Below are positions 44,933-55,637 of a stretch of 64,000 nucleotides of DNA, piece by piece. A program made the translations under genes and the position numbers. The notes below the pieces were generated by a model. It was not told the DNA's origin and did not search any database. It saw only the letters and a program-made list of their open reading frames with translations. Every line of letters begins with the position of its first letter. Positions within the stretch are counted from its first letter, which is position 1. The DNA is from Psychrobacter ciconiae (GTDB taxonomy: Bacteria > Pseudomonadota > Gammaproteobacteria > Pseudomonadales > Moraxellaceae), in NCBI RefSeq assembly GCF_904846055.1, contig NZ_CAJGYV010000001.1, forward strand, positions 1,798,001 through 1,862,000. Direction: 5' to 3'.

Positions 44933-47578
44933 ATGGCAAAAACCCCAACCAAACCGAGCAAAAAAAATGACAGCGAAAGCAGTGGTAAGTCGCTTGTCAT
45001 CGTTGAATCCCCTGCCAAAGCCAAAACGATCAATAAATATTTGGGCAACGATTTTATTGTGCGCTCAAGCATTGGTCACGTTCGCGACTTGCCCGTCAGC
45101 GGCAGCGGTAAAACGACCAAAAAAACCGCCAAAGATGACAAGTTGAGCAAAGAGGAAAAGGCGCAGCAAGCATTGGTTCGGCGAATGGGCGTTGACCCTG
45201 AGCACGGCTGGAAAGCCGTTTATGAAGTGCTGCCGAACAAGACCAAAGTCATTAAAGAGTTAAAAGCCCTTGCCAAAGACGCCGATAAAATCTATCTGGC
45301 AACGGATATGGACCGCGAGGGCGAAGCCATTGCTTGGCATTTAAAAGAAGTCATCGGCGGCGACGACAGCAAATATCAGCGCGTGGTCTTTAATGAAATT
45401 ACCAAATCGGCGATTCAAAGCGCTTTTGAGCAGCCATCAAAACTTGATATCGACCGCGTGAATGCCCAGCAGGCGCGCCGATTTTTAGACCGCGTCGTCG
45501 GCTTTATGGTGTCGCCGTTACTTTGGCAAAAAGTTGCTCGCGGCTTGTCGGCAGGTCGTGTTCAGTCGGTTGCCATGCGCTTGGTCGTTGAGCGCGAGCA
45601 CGAAATCCGCGCTTTTATCCCTGAAGAATACTGGCAAATCCATGCCGATACTCACATTACCGCTGAAAAAAGCGCCAGTGCTGAGCCTGAAAATATCCGC
45701 TTAGAAGCGGTCAAACAAAACGGCAAACCCTTAAAGCTTGGCAATAAAGAACAAACCGACAGCGTTCTTGAGATTTTAAGATCGGCGGATTTTGTCGTTA
45801 AAGAGCGCGAAGAAAAGCCCACGCAGTCCAAGCCCAGTGCGCCGTTTATCACCTCAACGTTACAGCAAGCCGCCAGCACGCGCCTTGGGTTTTCGGTGAA
45901 AAAGACCATGATTTTGGCGCAGCGCCTTTATGAAGCCGGTCACATCACCTATATGCGAACCGACTCGACGTTTTTATCAAATGACGCTCAAGCAGCAGCT
46001 CGCGGCTTTATTGAGGACAATTTTGGTAAAAAATACGTTCCTGCCAAGCCCAACATTTATGGCAATAAACAAAACGCCCAAGAAGCTCACGAAGCCATTC
46101 GCCCCTCAAACGTCAATTTAAAATCAACGCAACTAAAAGGCGTTGAGCGCGATGCCATTCGCCTTTATGAGCTGATTTGGCGGCAGTTTGTGGCGTGCCA
46201 GATGATGCCTGCCAAGTATTTATCGGTCAATTTGCTCGTGACCGCCGGTAATGTTGAGCTAAAAGCTCGCGGTCGCACCATGACTTTTGATGGCTTTACC
46301 AAAGTTATGCCGCCTGCCAAAACCGATGATACATTGCTTCCTGATGTCAAAGCAGGGGAGGCGCTGACCCTTGATAAGCTTGACCCAAGCCAGCATTTTA
46401 CCAAGCCACCACCGCGCTACACTGAGGCAAGCCTTGTCAAAGAGCTTGAGAAAAAAGGCATCGGTCGACCATCAACTTACGCCTCAATCATCTCAACCAT
46501 TCAAGACCGCGGTTATGTTAAGCTTGAAAATAAGCGCCTGTTCGCTGAAAAAATGGGCGACATTGTCACCGACCGCTTGACCGCAAGCTTTCCTGACTTG
46601 ATGGATTATACCTTTACCGCCGCTTTAGAGGACAAGCTTGACCACGTTGCCGAAGGCGAGCAGGACTGGAAAAACGTCCTTGATAACTTTTATGGCGACT
46701 TTAAAACCAAGCTTGAGCGTGCCAAAGACCAAGACGGAATGCGCCCCAATGACCCAACGGACGTCCCCGATGTTCATTGCGACTTGTGCGGCCGCCCCAT
46801 GCAGCTTCGCACCGGCTCAACGGGCGTCTTTTTAGGCTGCACGGGCTACAACTTGCCGCCAAAAGAGCGCTGCAAAGGCACCAAAAACTTAATGCCGGTT
46901 GAGGCGTTTGCCAATCTTGATGACTCAGAAAGCGATGAGATCGCCGAAGTTAAAGACTTGATGGAAAAAAAGCGCTGCCCGAAATGCGCCACTGCTATGG
47001 ACGGCTATATCGTTGATGGCGGCTTAAAGCTGCATGTTTGTGGCAGTAATCCGGATTGTGACGGCTACATTTTAGAAGAAGGTAAGTTTGAAATCCCCGG
47101 TTCAGACGCCCCAACCATTGATTGCGACAAATGTGATGGTCAAATGGAGTTAAAAACGGGTCGCTTTGGACCTTACTTTGCCTGCCAAAAATGCGACAAC
47201 ACCCGAAAAGTGCTCAAAACTGGCGAACCTGCACCGCCGCGAATGGAACCGATCGATATGCCGGAGCTTAAATCGACCAAGCATGACGACCATTTTATCT
47301 TGCGTGAAGGGGCAGCCGGAATGTTTTTGGCAGCGTCCAAATTTCCCAAAGTTCGCGAAACCCGAGCGCCAAAGCTTGCCGAGCTGCGACCGATTCAAGA
47401 TAAGATGGAAGACAAGTTTCAATATCTGTTCGATGCGCCTGATGAAGACCCCGAAGGCAATCCAACTATTTTGCGCTGGTCAAGAAAGCAAAAGGAACAA
47501 TATGTTGGCTCGGAAAAAAACGGCAAAGCCACACGCTGGGGCGTTTATTGGCGCAATGGCAAATGGGTTGAAGAATAG
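44933..47578 (+). CDS. topA: DNA topoisomerase I
   Basis: The product of about 881 residues is a type IA topoisomerase that relaxes negative supercoils. A TOPRIM domain lies at the start ([14 protein letters not shown] and the metal motif [12 protein letters not shown]). The active tyrosine is Tyr340 in [10 protein letters not shown], counted from 44933. The C-terminus holds three Cys4 zinc ribbons ([24 protein letters not shown]) typical of gammaproteobacterial TopA. The ATG at 44933 is chosen as the first in a typical position, but ATG 44918 is possible; no clear ribosome site separates them. A strong terminator follows. Confidence 0.93.
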   Translation: MAKTPTKPSKKNDSESSGKSLVIVESPAKAKTINKYLGNDFIVRSSIGHVRDLPVSGSGKTTKKTAKDDKLSKEEKAQQALVRRMGVDPEHGWKAVYEVLPNKTKVIKELKALAKDADKIYLATDMDREGEAIAWHLKEVIGGDDSKYQRVVFNEITKSAIQSAFEQPSKLDIDRVNAQQARRFLDRVVGFMVSPLLWQKVARGLSAGRVQSVAMRLVVEREHEIRAFIPEEYWQIHADTHITAEKSASAEPENIRLEAVKQNGKPLKLGNKEQTDSVLEILRSADFVVKEREEKPTQSKPSAPFITSTLQQAASTRLGFSVKKTMILAQRLYEAGHITYMRTDSTFLSNDAQAAARGFIEDNFGKKYVPAKPNIYGNKQNAQEAHEAIRPSNVNLKSTQLKGVERDAIRLYELIWRQFVACQMMPAKYLSVNLLVTAGNVELKARGRTMTFDGFTKVMPPAKTDDTLLPDVKAGEALTLDKLDPSQHFTKPPPRYTEASLVKELEKKGIGRPSTYASIISTIQDRGYVKLENKRLFAEKMGDIVTDRLTASFPDLMDYTFTAALEDKLDHVAEGEQDWKNVLDNFYGDFKTKLERAKDQDGMRPNDPTDVPDVHCDLCGRPMQLRTGSTGVFLGCTGYNLPPKERCKGTKNLMPVEAFANLDDSESDEIAEVKDLMEKKRCPKCATAMDGYIVDGGLKLHVCGSNPDCDGYILEEGKFEIPGSDAPTIDCDKCDGQMELKTGRFGPYFACQKCDNTRKVLKTGEPAPPRMEPIDMPELKSTKHDDHFILREGAAGMFLAASKFPKVRETRAPKLAELRPIQDKMEDKFQYLFDAPDEDPEGNPTILRWSRKQKEQYVGSEKNGKATRWGVYWRNGKWVEE

Positions 47579-47621
47579 CTTTTTTGAAGCGCGTTTAAGC
47601 CTTTAACTTGTATTTTTCTAT

Positions 47622-47660
47622 AAAAAACCTCTTAACTTTAAAAGGTTAAGAGGTTTTTTT
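47622..47660. terminator. Terminator between topA and sodC
   Basis: AAAAAACCTCTTAAC pairs with GTTAAGAGGTTTTTT around an 8-base loop. It lies between convergent genes and works for both. Confidence 0.94.
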
Positions 47661-47691
47661 ATGAGTAGCTAAGCTGTTTTAGTAAAAATGC

Positions 47692-48264
47692 TTAGTTTTT
47701 CTCAATGATGCCGCAAGCAATTCGCTCACCTGACGCGCCAGCAGGTTGACTCACATAGTCGTCTGCGCCGCTATGGACAATGAAGGCGCGGCGGTTGACG
47801 CTGTATTTACCCGCTTCGGTCGCGGAGATTTTCTTATTCACAAAGTTGAGCGTTGCCACACCGGATGCATCGGCGGTGACGTTTGGTAGGTCGCCGGCGT
47901 GACCCATCATGTCATCGGGGTTTGAGTGCTTGTGATTGTCGGGGTTAAAGTGACCGCCCGCAGCTTTGCCCATATCCGCGCAGCTTCCGGTTTCGTGAAT
48001 ATGAATGGCAACCGTTTGACCGGGGGTCAAATTCATCAATTTACCGTAAACCTGAACGCCGCCATCGACTGGTCGTAAAAACATTTGACCAACTTCCATT
48101 TGCTTAGCGTCGGTCGTTTTTAAGGTTGATTTTAAAGTAGGTTGGCTTAGGGGATTGCCGGTATTGAGTTGACCTTCGGTACTTTGACAGGCACTTAGCG
48201 CCATCGCGGCACTACATAACAAGGCGCCAGTTAACATGTTTTTTTTATTGATGAGCGTTTTCAT
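47692..48264 (-). CDS. sodC: Cu/Zn superoxide dismutase lipoprotein
   Basis: The product of about 190 residues is a periplasmic/outer-membrane SodC, with lipobox ALSACQ. Metal and structural motifs are present: VAIHIHETGSC and GHFNPDNHKHS...GHAGDLPNV for Cu/Zn, and FIVHSGADDYV with the GERIACGII disulfide end. It destroys superoxide outside the cytosol. The start is placed at 48264 because GGAG is 7 bases ahead; the ATG at 48285 lacks one. Confidence 0.93.
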   Translation of the reverse strand: MKTLINKKNMLTGALLCSAAMALSACQSTEGQLNTGNPLSQPTLKSTLKTTDAKQMEVGQMFLRPVDGGVQVYGKLMNLTPGQTVAIHIHETGSCADMGKAAGGHFNPDNHKHSNPDDMMGHAGDLPNVTADASGVATLNFVNKKISATEAGKYSVNRRAFIVHSGADDYVSQPAGASGERIACGIIEKN

Positions 48265-48568
48265 TATTATCTCCAGAGTTTTCATTATTGTAGGATTAAA
48301 AATTTAAGCGATTAACACCATTAAAAATAGTGAAACTTGAGCCAATATCGACTCAACATCGGTTTTAGTATAGCGAGGCGAAGCTCTAAATTATTGCAGA
48401 TAAGCGCAACAATCGGTTAATAATTGTAAATCTTGTGAAAGACTTACCAAAGCTAAATCGTTCAATAAAGCAGTAATAAAAGTAAAACAACAAATCGTAA
48501 CTTAAAATCAGCTCGTTTTCGTTATGATAACTGGCAGGGTTAATTAAATTAAAAAATAAGGAAAAGTA

Positions 48569-48982
48569 ATGAAATCAGTTATCAAAACGACTAAAGCCTT
48601 AAGCTTGGCAATCCTTCCAGCACTCTTATTTGGTGGAATGGCGGTCACTGCCAACGCCGCTCAAGACGTCAACCGCTGCGGCGCGCCGGAGCTTAAAATG
48701 GATAAAGGCAGTTTTGAGGTCAACCGAGCAGGGGCAGTCATCAGTTATGATTATTGCGAGTACAGCTTTTATGCCAAAAAAGGTCAAAAGGTGAGTGCTA
48801 AGCTCGTCGGTAGCGATGATTTGTATCCGATACTTTATAGCACCACCTCACCCGATATCAGCGAAAATCCGGTAACCTTAACCAAAACTGGAACGCAAAC
48901 CATCCGCGTACTTCAACCACGCGCCCAAGCTCGGCAAAGTAATACGCCAAAGCCGTATTACTTAACGGTGACGATAAAATAA
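48569..48982 (+). CDS. Exported small beta-rich protein, unknown
   Basis: The 137-residue product has a signal peptide (LSLAILPALLFGGMAVTANA-A) and a mature part with two cysteines and alternating strands (YSFYAKKGQKVSAKLVGSDD, PYYLTVTIK). It resembles pre-peptidase C-terminal-like beta-sandwich domains, also used in g-type lysozyme inhibitors, by pattern only. AAGGAAAAG precedes the ATG. A terminator follows. Confidence 0.6.
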   Translation: MKSVIKTTKALSLAILPALLFGGMAVTANAAQDVNRCGAPELKMDKGSFEVNRAGAVISYDYCEYSFYAKKGQKVSAKLVGSDDLYPILYSTTSPDISENPVTLTKTGTQTIRVLQPRAQARQSNTPKPYYLTVTIK

Positions 48983-49000
48983 CTTTGAAACACGGCAAAT

Positions 49001-49029
49001 AAAAAAGTCGAGTATATCTCGACTTTTTT
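49001..49029. terminator. Terminator after the exported small protein
   Basis: AAAAAAGTCGAG pairs perfectly with CTCGACTTTTTT around TATAT; it is bidirectional and also ends the minus-strand META gene. Confidence 0.95.
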
Positions 49030-49062
49030 ATTACTTTAGAAGTAACTTTTTAACGGCATGCT

Positions 49063-50121
49063 TTACCGGTTTAGTCTTGCCTCACTTTCCCAAACCAAAG
49101 TTTCGCCTGATTCCATCTTTTGTGTAAGTAAATATCGCGGAAAATCTGCTTTAGCCGTTGACGATTGCGGCTGTAGGGTCAGTTTAAGTTGACTGGAACT
49201 TTGACTAAGCAGCTTATATAAGTGCGATTCAATCCGGTCTCCTGTCGAGCCACAGCTCTTCATCGTTTGTGTGGCAAGTCCAATTCTTAATTGATAATCT
49301 TGAGTTAAAATGTAAGGTGCACCTGTGCCATTACAATTAGCGCTAAATGAGATCGTTTGATAGTCAGCATTGCTAAAAAAATCTAAAGAAATTGGAAAAT
49401 CCGGATGATAAAAATCGCCGATGAGCTTTTTTGAGACCGGCTTACCTTGATTGTCAAAATCATAGCTGACCGCATTAATGAGCCGCCAGTGGTAGCGCTC
49501 TAGCAACTCATTGTTGATTGTAAGACCTTCAGGCGTTGCGAAGGCTTTAGGCGTTCCTTTAAAAATTAAGGTGTTGCCATTTTTGATTTTTAAAGCCAAC
49601 TGCTTAACGGTGTTGGGTTGATGTTTTACCGAAGCTTGGGGCGCAATTGCTTCAAGATTAAAATCGAAGTACCTATTTTTTATTAGCGTTGGGATGTCGC
49701 TAATATGGCTTTGGTTATGGTCATTTTTATGGCATGACGAGGGCGCTTTAGAAAGCTGTGAGCCGCTATAAGGAAAAGGTTGGCTGCTTTGGTAGAGATC
49801 TACGCTATAAGACTGGCAACCTTGAGATAGCGTCAGTGTGGACGGCTCAATTTTTAAGTTAATAGGATTAGCCGATTGAGTCATTATAGGCTGACCTTGC
49901 GGGTTACGAGCCTCAATCAATTGCCAATCATAGCCACTTGCCCACTGCAATTTGCGAGCTTGGATAGGTTGAGGTTCGGATGGCAGCGGATCCAGTGGAA
50001 TTTGAGAGGCTATAGTTGTTTGAGTTGTCATCACGTCTTTAGGTGACTGACATCCTGCTAAGGTTAACACGCTGCAAAAGGCAGAAAATGCGAGCAAATT
50101 TGTTAATTGGTAATTTTTCAT
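49063..50121 (-). CDS. Lipoprotein with two META-like domains, copy 1
   Basis: The product of about 352 residues has lipobox TLAGCQ. Two META/HslJ-like units are visible: one at WASGYDWQLIEARNPQGQPI and the GC block TLSQGCQSYSVD, and one at ERYHWRLINAVSYD with FSANCNGTGAPY and KSCGSTGDRIE. META domains are found in heat-shock and envelope proteins; their partner is unknown. The ATG at 50121 has AAGG at the right distance; the ATG at 50127 overlaps it. It follows a paralog on the same strand and shares the C-terminal ESGETLVWESEARLNR with it. Confidence 0.7.
   Translation of the reverse strand: MKNYQLTNLLAFSAFCSVLTLAGCQSPKDVMTTQTTIASQIPLDPLPSEPQPIQARKLQWASGYDWQLIEARNPQGQPIMTQSANPINLKIEPSTLTLSQGCQSYSVDLYQSSQPFPYSGSQLSKAPSSCHKNDHNQSHISDIPTLIKNRYFDFNLEAIAPQASVKHQPNTVKQLALKIKNGNTLIFKGTPKAFATPEGLTINNELLERYHWRLINAVSYDFDNQGKPVSKKLIGDFYHPDFPISLDFFSNADYQTISFSANCNGTGAPYILTQDYQLRIGLATQTMKSCGSTGDRIESHLYKLLSQSSSQLKLTLQPQSSTAKADFPRYLLTQKMESGETLVWESEARLNR
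49067..49107. repeat. 41-bp direct repeat, copy 1
   Basis: These 41 bases at the 3' end of META copy 1 are identical to 50179-50219 in copy 2. The sharp identity suggests recent duplication or gene conversion between the paralogs. Confidence 0.85.
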
Positions 50122-50144
50122 AGCCATCCTTAAAAATATTATCC

Positions 50145-51200
50145 TTAATTTAAAAGTTTTAACCCATCATTTTTAGCGCGGTTTAGTCTTGCCTCACTTT
50201 CCCAAACCAAAGTTTCGCCCGATTCTGCCTTTTGCGTGAGTAAATATCGCGGGCGGCTTTGATTGGTGATTTGCGATGGCGCTGGTTGTTCAGTTAACAT
50301 AAGCTGGCTTGGTCTTAATGCCACAACGACAAATTTACGCCAGAGGTTATCCAATCTTTCACCAAAGCTAATGGCGAGTGAGGGGTCAGTTTGGGTTAAC
50401 AAGGTTTGATTGACTGATAGCACATAACTTCCGCCTGAGCCATGCTGACCAACGGACATCCCAAAGCGTTGCCCACGCTCATCGTTAGCAAAGCTTGCTG
50501 TAATCGGAATGTCAGGCTGATAAAAGTCGTCAATCCGCTGTTGATTGGCATCTGTTGCCCGAATCAGTCGCCAGTTATAGCGCTGCAATAACTCATGGGT
50601 AATCGGAATCCCCGAAATTCTCTGTTGAGGTTTTTCTTTACCACTAAAAATAAGCGCGGCGCCATTGTTGATGCTCAGAGCAATCTTTGGTTGTGGTTGG
50701 CTTTTAGATAAAACCTCAAAATTAAATCCAACATCGCCATAAGGCACAAATAAGCGCTCAAGTGCCGATCGAATCTCGCTGTTATCATCGGTGCCACTGT
50801 TTTGGCACGTTTGCGCCGGAAGTGTCTCAAGCGTTCTAAAATTATTGAAACGATAAAGGTAAGGTCGACCGATAACGTCATCAATAAATACGTGATAACG
50901 GTGGCAACCTTCACGAAACACCAATCGGTTAGGGAAAATATCCATGAGTAAAGGTGGGTCGTGACGAAAGGGCTCGGTTTTGCCATTTTTGCTTTTAACT
51001 TGGATTAACTGCCAATCGTAATAGGTCAAGCGCTCAAGCAATTGCGGCTTTGGAACGGCGTTTAAGCTGATGTTGTTAGAAGCTTTATTTGGTGAAGTCG
51101 GGTCAGTGACTTTTGATAAGGGCGCAGTTTGACAGCCAACGACAAAAGCTAGACTAAGCGCTGTTATTACGGATAGCGATAATTTTTTTAACATGCTCAT
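50145..51200 (-). CDS. Lipoprotein with META-like domain, copy 2
   Basis: The product of about 351 residues is the paralog of the following gene, with lipobox VVGCQT. The first META unit (LTYYDWQLIQVKSKNGKTE, FREGCHRYHVFID) is intact. In the second, the Cys-containing FSANCNG of copy 1 is replaced by FGMSVGQHGSGG, and the next cysteine is also lost. The ATG at 51200 starts the signal peptide; the GTG at 51236 would add hydrophilic residues ahead of it. The gap to copy 1 is 23 bases, so one operon is likely. Confidence 0.7.
   Translation of the reverse strand: MSMLKKLSLSVITALSLAFVVGCQTAPLSKVTDPTSPNKASNNISLNAVPKPQLLERLTYYDWQLIQVKSKNGKTEPFRHDPPLLMDIFPNRLVFREGCHRYHVFIDDVIGRPYLYRFNNFRTLETLPAQTCQNSGTDDNSEIRSALERLFVPYGDVGFNFEVLSKSQPQPKIALSINNGAALIFSGKEKPQQRISGIPITHELLQRYNWRLIRATDANQQRIDDFYQPDIPITASFANDERGQRFGMSVGQHGSGGSYVLSVNQTLLTQTDPSLAISFGERLDNLWRKFVVVALRPSQLMLTEQPAPSQITNQSRPRYLLTQKAESGETLVWESEARLNRAKNDGLKLLN
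50179..50219. repeat. 41-bp direct repeat, copy 2
   Basis: Identical to 49067-49107; a possible recombination site that would delete one paralog. Confidence 0.85.
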
Positions 51201-51292
51201 AAATCGTTTAATGATGGTTTGACTCAACCATAGCACAGCCCTTTTTAAAGTAAATGTAAAAAATTGTTTGCAAAAATAAAAAGATAAACCAT

Positions 51293-51330
51293 AAAAAAAG
51301 CCGCCTATTTATAAATAAGCGGCTTTTTTT
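51293..51330 (-). terminator. Terminator after lon
   Basis: AAAAAAAGCCGC pairs with GCGGCTTTTTTT through a long, mostly paired stem (TATTTATAAATA). It lies just past the lon stop. Confidence 0.93.
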
Positions 51331-51353
51331 AAAATGGATTAATAGGTATGTGA

Positions 51354-53849
51354 TTAATTATGCAGCGCATTACCTTTGGTGGTATCTACCGTGACTTTGG
51401 CAGGCTTGATAGGGTCGGGAACGCTCACCAAAGCCGCTTTTAACACCTCGTCAATGGTCGATACCGGCTGAATGGTCAGACCTTCTTTGACATTATCCGG
51501 AATGTCTGCCAAATCGCGCTCGTTGCTCTCCGGAATCAACACGTGCTTAATACCACCGCGATGGGCGGCAAGAAGCTTCTCTTTCAACCCGCCGATGCGC
51601 AAGATTTTGCCGCGAAGGGTGATTTCCCCTGTCATGGCAATATCAGGACGGATGGCAATTCCGGTCAATGCCGAAACTAAAGCCGTCGTCAGTGCGCCAC
51701 CGGCTGAAGGACCATCTTTTGGGGTTGCGCCTTCTGGCATATGAACGTGAATGTCAGTGTTTTTGATGGTTTCATAATCGATACCAAGCAAATCCCCGCG
51801 AGCGCGAACCACGCTCATGGCGGCGCGAATCGACTCTTTCATCACATCGCCAAGAGAGCCTGTGAAAATCAGCTCGCCTTTACCTTTCATCGCTACCGCT
51901 TCAATGGTCAACAGCTCACCGCCGACTTGCGTCCAAGCAAGACCGGTCACGCGACCGATTTCAGGCTCTTTTTCAGCTAAGCCGTAGTCGAACTGATGAA
52001 CGCCTAGATAGTCATCAATGTTGTTGTCATCAACGGTGACAAGGTTGCGCTCGTCTTTTTTCGGAGCGCGAGCGCCGTGCGATTCGACCGACTCACGGAC
52101 GACTTTTCGGCAGATTTTATTGATTTCGCGCTCAAGGTTTCGAACGCCAGCTTCACGAGTGTAGCTGCGAACGATGCTGTGCAGCGCAGCATCAACGATT
52201 TCAATCTCGCCGTCTTTAAGACCATTTTGCTTCACCGCTTTTGGTACAAGGTACTTTTGGGCGATGTTGATTTTTTCTTCTTCGGTATAACCCGGAAGGC
52301 GAATCACTTCCATCCGGTCAAGCAGCGCTGGCGGAATGTCCATGCTGTTGGCGGTACAGATAAACATCACTTGCGACAAGTCCAAGTCCATGTCTAAATA
52401 ATGGTCGTTAAAGCTGTCGTTTTGCGATGGGTCAAGCACTTCCAAAAGCGCCGACGCTGGGTCACCGCGGAAGTCTTGCGCCATTTTATCGACTTCATCG
52501 AGTAAAAATAGCGGGTTTTTGACTTCAACTTTTGCCAAAGACTGAACGATTTTACCGGGCATCGCGCCGATATAAGTGCGACGGTGACCACGGATTTCGG
52601 CTTCATCACGGACGCCGCCCAGTGCCATTCTGACAAACTTACGACCGGTGGCGCGCGCGATGGATTCACCAAGCGAGGTTTTACCTACCCCTGGAGGACC
52701 AACGAGGCACAAAATAGGACCGCGAAGTTTTTTCACCCGTGATTGCACCGCTAGATATTCTAAGATGCGGTCTTTCACATCTTGCAAGCCGTAATGGTCT
52801 TCGTCCAAGATGGTTTTGGCTTTATCAAGGTTGATAGACACTTTGCTTGCTGCGTTCCAAGGCGTGTCCAAAATCCACTCGATGTAGTTACGGACAACGG
52901 ACGACTCAGAGGACGCAGGCGGCATCATTTTAAGCTTTTTAAACTCTTGCTCGGCTTTTTTGCGAACGTCTTCTGGCAAATCAGCCTCAGCCAAGCGCTG
53001 CTCAAGTTCAGCAGTATCATCTTCCGCATCAAACGCGCCGTTATGAAGGTCTGAAAGCTCGTTTTTAATCGCTTTCATTTTTTCATTCAAAAAATACTCG
53101 CGCTGATTGTCTTCCATTTGCTGACGAACGGCATCTTGAATATCTTGCTCTATATTTTGCTCAGCGCTTTGCTTGACCAAATATTCAGTCAAGGTATTAA
53201 TGTGCGCTTTTAAATCGTCCTCTTCCAAAAACGACTGCTTGATATCCAAATCCATCGACACGCGTGTTGAGATGAAATATACCAATTCAAGCAAATCATC
53301 AATGCGTTTGGCAACGCGAATCAGCTCACGCGAGTTGCGCAGGCGGGCGTCCGCATAGCTTTCAAATAAGCTAATCAGCGCTTTGATGGTGTTTTTTTGT
53401 TGGCGCTCGTCCATCTCGACGTTCAAATCAGCGCGCTCAAAGCTTGCCATCAATAGGTCGTCATGGTCTTCTAAACGATCAACGCGGGCGCGGTACTCGC
53501 CTTCAATCAGCACTTTGATGCAATTGTCATCGCTGTCGTGCGGCATGGTGCTGACAATTCGGCAAACCGTGCCAAACTTATAAAGGTTGTCTTGATCGAT
53601 GTCTTCGGTCAAAGAGTCCTTTTGCGCGACCACCAGCACCTTGCTGTCGTATTCGGCTTGGGCAAGCTCAACGGCTTTTACCGATGGTGCGCGACCAACG
53701 AACAGCGCGATTTGCATTTGTGGATAGACGACAACGTCACGAAGGGCTAAAAGGGGTAAGTAGTTTTCAGGCTTGTCGGTAGCTTTGGTGCTATCAATTG
53801 CGTCATCATTGATATCAATGTTGATGTTGTCAATATTATATTCAGTCAT
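51354..53849 (-). CDS. lon: ATP-dependent protease Lon
   Basis: The 831-residue product is a full-length Lon. An N-terminal LON domain precedes the AAA+ module with Walker A GPPGVGKTS and the FLLDEVDK Walker B, then the protease domain with catalytic Ser715 in DGPSAGG and Lys758 in LKEKLL. Lon removes damaged and regulatory proteins in the cytosol. CGAGGAAAC precedes the ATG. It is a single-gene unit with its own terminator, divergent from the antiporter gene. Confidence 0.96.
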   Translation of the reverse strand: MTEYNIDNINIDINDDAIDSTKATDKPENYLPLLALRDVVVYPQMQIALFVGRAPSVKAVELAQAEYDSKVLVVAQKDSLTEDIDQDNLYKFGTVCRIVSTMPHDSDDNCIKVLIEGEYRARVDRLEDHDDLLMASFERADLNVEMDERQQKNTIKALISLFESYADARLRNSRELIRVAKRIDDLLELVYFISTRVSMDLDIKQSFLEEDDLKAHINTLTEYLVKQSAEQNIEQDIQDAVRQQMEDNQREYFLNEKMKAIKNELSDLHNGAFDAEDDTAELEQRLAEADLPEDVRKKAEQEFKKLKMMPPASSESSVVRNYIEWILDTPWNAASKVSINLDKAKTILDEDHYGLQDVKDRILEYLAVQSRVKKLRGPILCLVGPPGVGKTSLGESIARATGRKFVRMALGGVRDEAEIRGHRRTYIGAMPGKIVQSLAKVEVKNPLFLLDEVDKMAQDFRGDPASALLEVLDPSQNDSFNDHYLDMDLDLSQVMFICTANSMDIPPALLDRMEVIRLPGYTEEEKINIAQKYLVPKAVKQNGLKDGEIEIVDAALHSIVRSYTREAGVRNLEREINKICRKVVRESVESHGARAPKKDERNLVTVDDNNIDDYLGVHQFDYGLAEKEPEIGRVTGLAWTQVGGELLTIEAVAMKGKGELIFTGSLGDVMKESIRAAMSVVRARGDLLGIDYETIKNTDIHVHMPEGATPKDGPSAGGALTTALVSALTGIAIRPDIAMTGEITLRGKILRIGGLKEKLLAAHRGGIKHVLIPESNERDLADIPDNVKEGLTIQPVSTIDEVLKAALVSVPDPIKPAKVTVDTTKGNALHN

Positions 53850-54231
53850 ATAGTTTCCTCGTTAACCAGACTTGTTAAGTCAAGTTCGTGGTTCATGTTA
53901 GATAAATGGTGCTACGATAAAAAATTGCAAGTCTTAAGTCAGCGTTAATAATAAATAGTTTGCTTAAGGCAGTAAGGGGTTTGAGTGTTGGTTGCCGTTA
54001 TCATTTTGCTTTAAATATTGATTGCGATGATTTGCGCCTCTGGCTTTGAACGCAGCAAGCCGCCATTGCCTTTAGAAATTTGTCCTAAAATCAGGTACAC
54101 TTGCGCGCAATTGCCAAAGGCTTTGATTTTCACTTTGATTTTACAAGGGCGCGTCATCAACGTGGTGCGGTCAAAAGGCGCTTGGGCGAGCGTCTGATTA
54201 ACGCCAAGAGCAGGACAAATGAGGAAAAATT
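53850..54231. other. Divergent spacer between lon and the antiporter gene
   Basis: This 382-base spacer contains no gene. It should hold the lon promoter, which in this group may be heat-shock regulated, but I cannot fix a sigma-32 site. Confidence 0.4.
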
Positions 54232-55593
54232 ATGACCATCAATGCGGTGTTGGTTGCGGTGGTGATTATGCTTGGGCTGTCATTGGCTCGGGTTCACGTG
54301 GTGCTAAGCTTATTAGTTGGGGCAATCGTAGGCGGGCTGATAGCGGGGCTTGGGATGAGCGCCACCCTTGAGGCGTTCAGCGAAGGCATTAAAAACGGCG
54401 CGCAAATTGCGTTGTCTTATGCGCTTCTTGGGGCGTTTGCGGTGGCAATTGCTCATTCAGGATTGCCGCAGGCGCTCGCAGGTGGTGTGATTCGGCGTAT
54501 TGAGGCGGGCGGCACGAGTCTTATGATTAAATACGGCTTGTTTGCAGGACTTGTTTTGATGAGCTGCTTTAGCCAAAATTTAATCCCCATCCATATTGCT
54601 TTTATTCCGCTGCTCGTGCCGCCGCTACTGCTTGCTTTTAACAAGATGCAGGTGGATAGGCGGCTCGTGGCTTGTCTCATGACCTTTGGCTTGGTTACGA
54701 CTTATATGTTTATCCCGTATGGCTTTGGCGATATTTATCTGAACCAAATCATGCTTAAAAACGTCGGTGAGGCGGGAATTGATGTGGCGAACATTTCGGT
54801 CATTCATGCGATGGCAATTCCGGCGCTTGGCATGGTGACAGGGCTATTAACCGCCGTTTTTATCAGCTACCGAAAGCCGCGACATTATGCTCAGTTGGCA
54901 ATTGATAAAGCCGCTGAACAAGCCGCCATTGATAACGACCCGCTTAGCCAAACCGCCAAAAACGCGCCCAAGCAGCCATTATTTAAAACGCTCGTTGCGA
55001 TTGCCGCGCTGATTACTGCTTTTGTCGTGCAATTGCTGACCGACTCGCTAATTTTAGGCTCAATGTTTGGCTTTGGCGTGTTTATGGCAACCGGTGTGGT
55101 CAAATGGCACGAAGCCGATAGCGTGTTTAACGATGGCATCAAGCTGATGGCAATGATTGGCTTTATTATGATTACCGCGCAAGGCTTTGCTGAGGTGATG
55201 AAAGCGACCGAGCAAATTCAACCACTGGTCGATGGGGCGGCGGCGCTATTTTCTGGTAATAAAGCCATGGCGGCGTTTGTCATGCTGCTGATTGGCTTGA
55301 TTGTAACGATGGGGATTGGCTCGTCATTTTCGACCATTCCGATTTTGGCGGCGATTTATGTGCCGCTTTGTATTTCCTTAGGGTTTTCGCCGCTTGCTAC
55401 CGTGGCGATTGTTGGCACGGCAGGGGCGCTTGGTGATGCCGGATCGCCGGCGTCGGATTCAACCCTTGGACCCACCTCAGGACTTAACATCGACGGTCAG
55501 CATGACCACATCAAAGACAGCGTTATTCCGACCTTTATTCATTACAACATTCCGCTGTTGATATTTGGTTGGGTGGCGGCGATGGTGCTGTGA
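54232..55593 (+). CDS. Na+/H+ antiporter family protein
   Basis: The 453-residue protein has about 11 hydrophobic segments and the NhaC/YuiF-like pattern: VVSLLVGAIVGGLIAGLG-type N-terminus, FSQNLIPIHIAFIPLLVPPLL, and the late GTAGALGDAGSPASDSTLGPTSGLNIDGQHDHIKDS loop with charged residues typical of this group. It likely exchanges sodium and protons or moves a carboxylate in the inner membrane. GAGGAAA precedes the ATG. Confidence 0.8.
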   Translation: MTINAVLVAVVIMLGLSLARVHVVLSLLVGAIVGGLIAGLGMSATLEAFSEGIKNGAQIALSYALLGAFAVAIAHSGLPQALAGGVIRRIEAGGTSLMIKYGLFAGLVLMSCFSQNLIPIHIAFIPLLVPPLLLAFNKMQVDRRLVACLMTFGLVTTYMFIPYGFGDIYLNQIMLKNVGEAGIDVANISVIHAMAIPALGMVTGLLTAVFISYRKPRHYAQLAIDKAAEQAAIDNDPLSQTAKNAPKQPLFKTLVAIAALITAFVVQLLTDSLILGSMFGFGVFMATGVVKWHEADSVFNDGIKLMAMIGFIMITAQGFAEVMKATEQIQPLVDGAAALFSGNKAMAAFVMLLIGLIVTMGIGSSFSTIPILAAIYVPLCISLGFSPLATVAIVGTAGALGDAGSPASDSTLGPTSGLNIDGQHDHIKDSVIPTFIHYNIPLLIFGWVAAMVL

Positions 55594-55637
55594 TAAAAAC
55601 TTGCGATATTAAATGGCGTTTAAACTGGCTTTAAACG

